A stretch of DNA of 5,286 bases, from NCBI GenBank assembly GCA_018903015.1, contig JAHIPR010000281.1, forward strand, positions 1 to 5,286. Direction: 5' to 3'. Numbering within the stretch: the stretch's first letter is position 1; the number at the start of each line of letters is the position of its first letter. Position numbers and translations under genes: made by a program. This DNA is from a bacterium. GTDB lineage: Bacteria > Atribacterota > JS1 > SB-45 > 34-128. Shown piece by piece: positions 4,856 through 5,286 of this stretch. The notes beneath the pieces were generated by a model. It searched no databases, had not been told where the DNA came from, and saw only the letters and a program-made list of their open reading frames with translations.

Positions 4856-5286
4856 TTGTTAGAAGAATTATTAGAACAATATCTTAAGAATCTTACCAAT
4901 ACTTTTCAACGCGGGGATGCCCGGGAAGAAAGCTATTATGCTAATCTGGATGAATTAATCAAAAAAACAGCCGCTTTTCTGAAAGTAAAGAATATCGATG
5001 TTACCATACTCCCCAAAAAAACGGAAGCCGGAAATCCCGATTTTCGCATTTGGGACGGGAAAAACCACATTACCGGTTATATTGAAGCTAAAGATCCTTC
5101 TGTTACTAATTTGGATTACATTGAAGGAACTGAACAACTGAAACGTTATTGTGATACCTTTCCCAATGTCATCCTTACTAATTTTTATGAATTTCGACTA
5201 TATCGTGGAGGTCAACGAATCGCCCAAGCAATGATTGGAAGGTCTTTCATTGCCAGGCAATTACATACCCCACCATCGGTCGAAAA
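4856..5286 (+). CDS. Type IIG/ISP-like restriction-methyltransferase, N-terminal part
   Basis: The gene runs off the window; 143 codons are visible without a stop. The visible part is the nuclease domain that in single-chain restriction-modification enzymes precedes an N6-adenine methyltransferase and a target-recognition domain. Key features are GNPDFRIWDGK (59-69) and GYIEAKD (74-80), giving the PD-(D/E)XK residues D62, E77 and K79. Next come EQLKRY (93-98), PNVILTNFYEFRLYR (103-117) and IGR (127-129). This order is typical of the N-terminus of Eco57I-type, type ISP or related enzymes, which usually run to about 1000 residues or more. The TTG start has AAGGA 8 bases upstream and an in-frame stop just before it. 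Codon third positions are richer in G/C than in the left operon, suggesting a separate origin. The methyltransferase part is not visible, so a stand-alone nuclease or truncated gene remains possible. Confidence 0.82.
   Translation, partial: MLEELLEQYLKNLTNTFQRGDAREESYYANLDELIKKTAAFLKVKNIDVTILPKKTEAGNPDFRIWDGKNHITGYIEAKDPSVTNLDYIEGTEQLKRYCDTFPNVILTNFYEFRLYRGGQRIAQAMIGRSFIARQLHTPPSVE

Noticed and set aside
4955..5137. Minus-strand open frame of 60 codons
   Set aside because: It is antisense to the conserved nuclease domain of the TTG-start gene, whose motifs (PDF, EAK) prove the plus-strand frame.

Overview
The window is a low-GC, AT-rich bacterial stretch. It has strong purine-rich ribosome binding sites, heavy AGA/ATA codon use and a TTG start. 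This fits a Firmicutes-like or Atribacterota-like thermophile or anaerobe, but the lineage cannot be fixed from the sequence. The content is accessory: two restriction-modification (R-M) modules on either side of a plasmid-type replication/HTH gene that has an iteron-like upstream region. It reads as part of a plasmid or an integrated plasmid-like element carrying defence genes.

Left part (1-2885, plus strand): an extended -10 promoter and a dyad precede a two-gene R-M operon. The first gene is an amino-methyltransferase (N6-adenine or N4-cytosine) with an N-terminal helix-turn-helix and a C-terminal half that looks like a decayed second copy of the catalytic domain. The second gene starts at the base after the methyltransferase stop. 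It encodes a nuclease whose C-terminus resembles the DpnII/MboI family. The two proteins would protect and cut the same DNA site; that site cannot be read from the sequence.

Middle (2886-4148): a non-coding stretch holds a large bulged hairpin, probably the R-M operon terminator, and the first copy of a ~140-bp imperfect direct repeat. Next comes a minus-strand gene for an HTH_36-type replication-initiator-like protein. A second copy of the ~140-bp repeat lies about 1.4 kb further right, so the rep-like gene and its control region sit between the two.

Upstream of the rep-like gene (4149-4560) is a dense control/origin candidate. It has two 30-bp direct repeats 74 bp apart, a 13-bp-stem hairpin with three 15-16-bp direct repeats, and three palindromic 15-mers spaced 22-23 bp. 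One of these palindromes overlaps a near-consensus DnaA box.

Right end (4716-5286, plus strand): a candidate promoter and a GC-rich hairpin lead into a TTG-initiated gene cut by the window edge. Its N-terminal P-D...E-A-K nuclease domain is typical of single-chain type IIG/ISP restriction-methyltransferase enzymes. Its base composition is clearly less AT-rich than the left operon, suggesting a separate origin.
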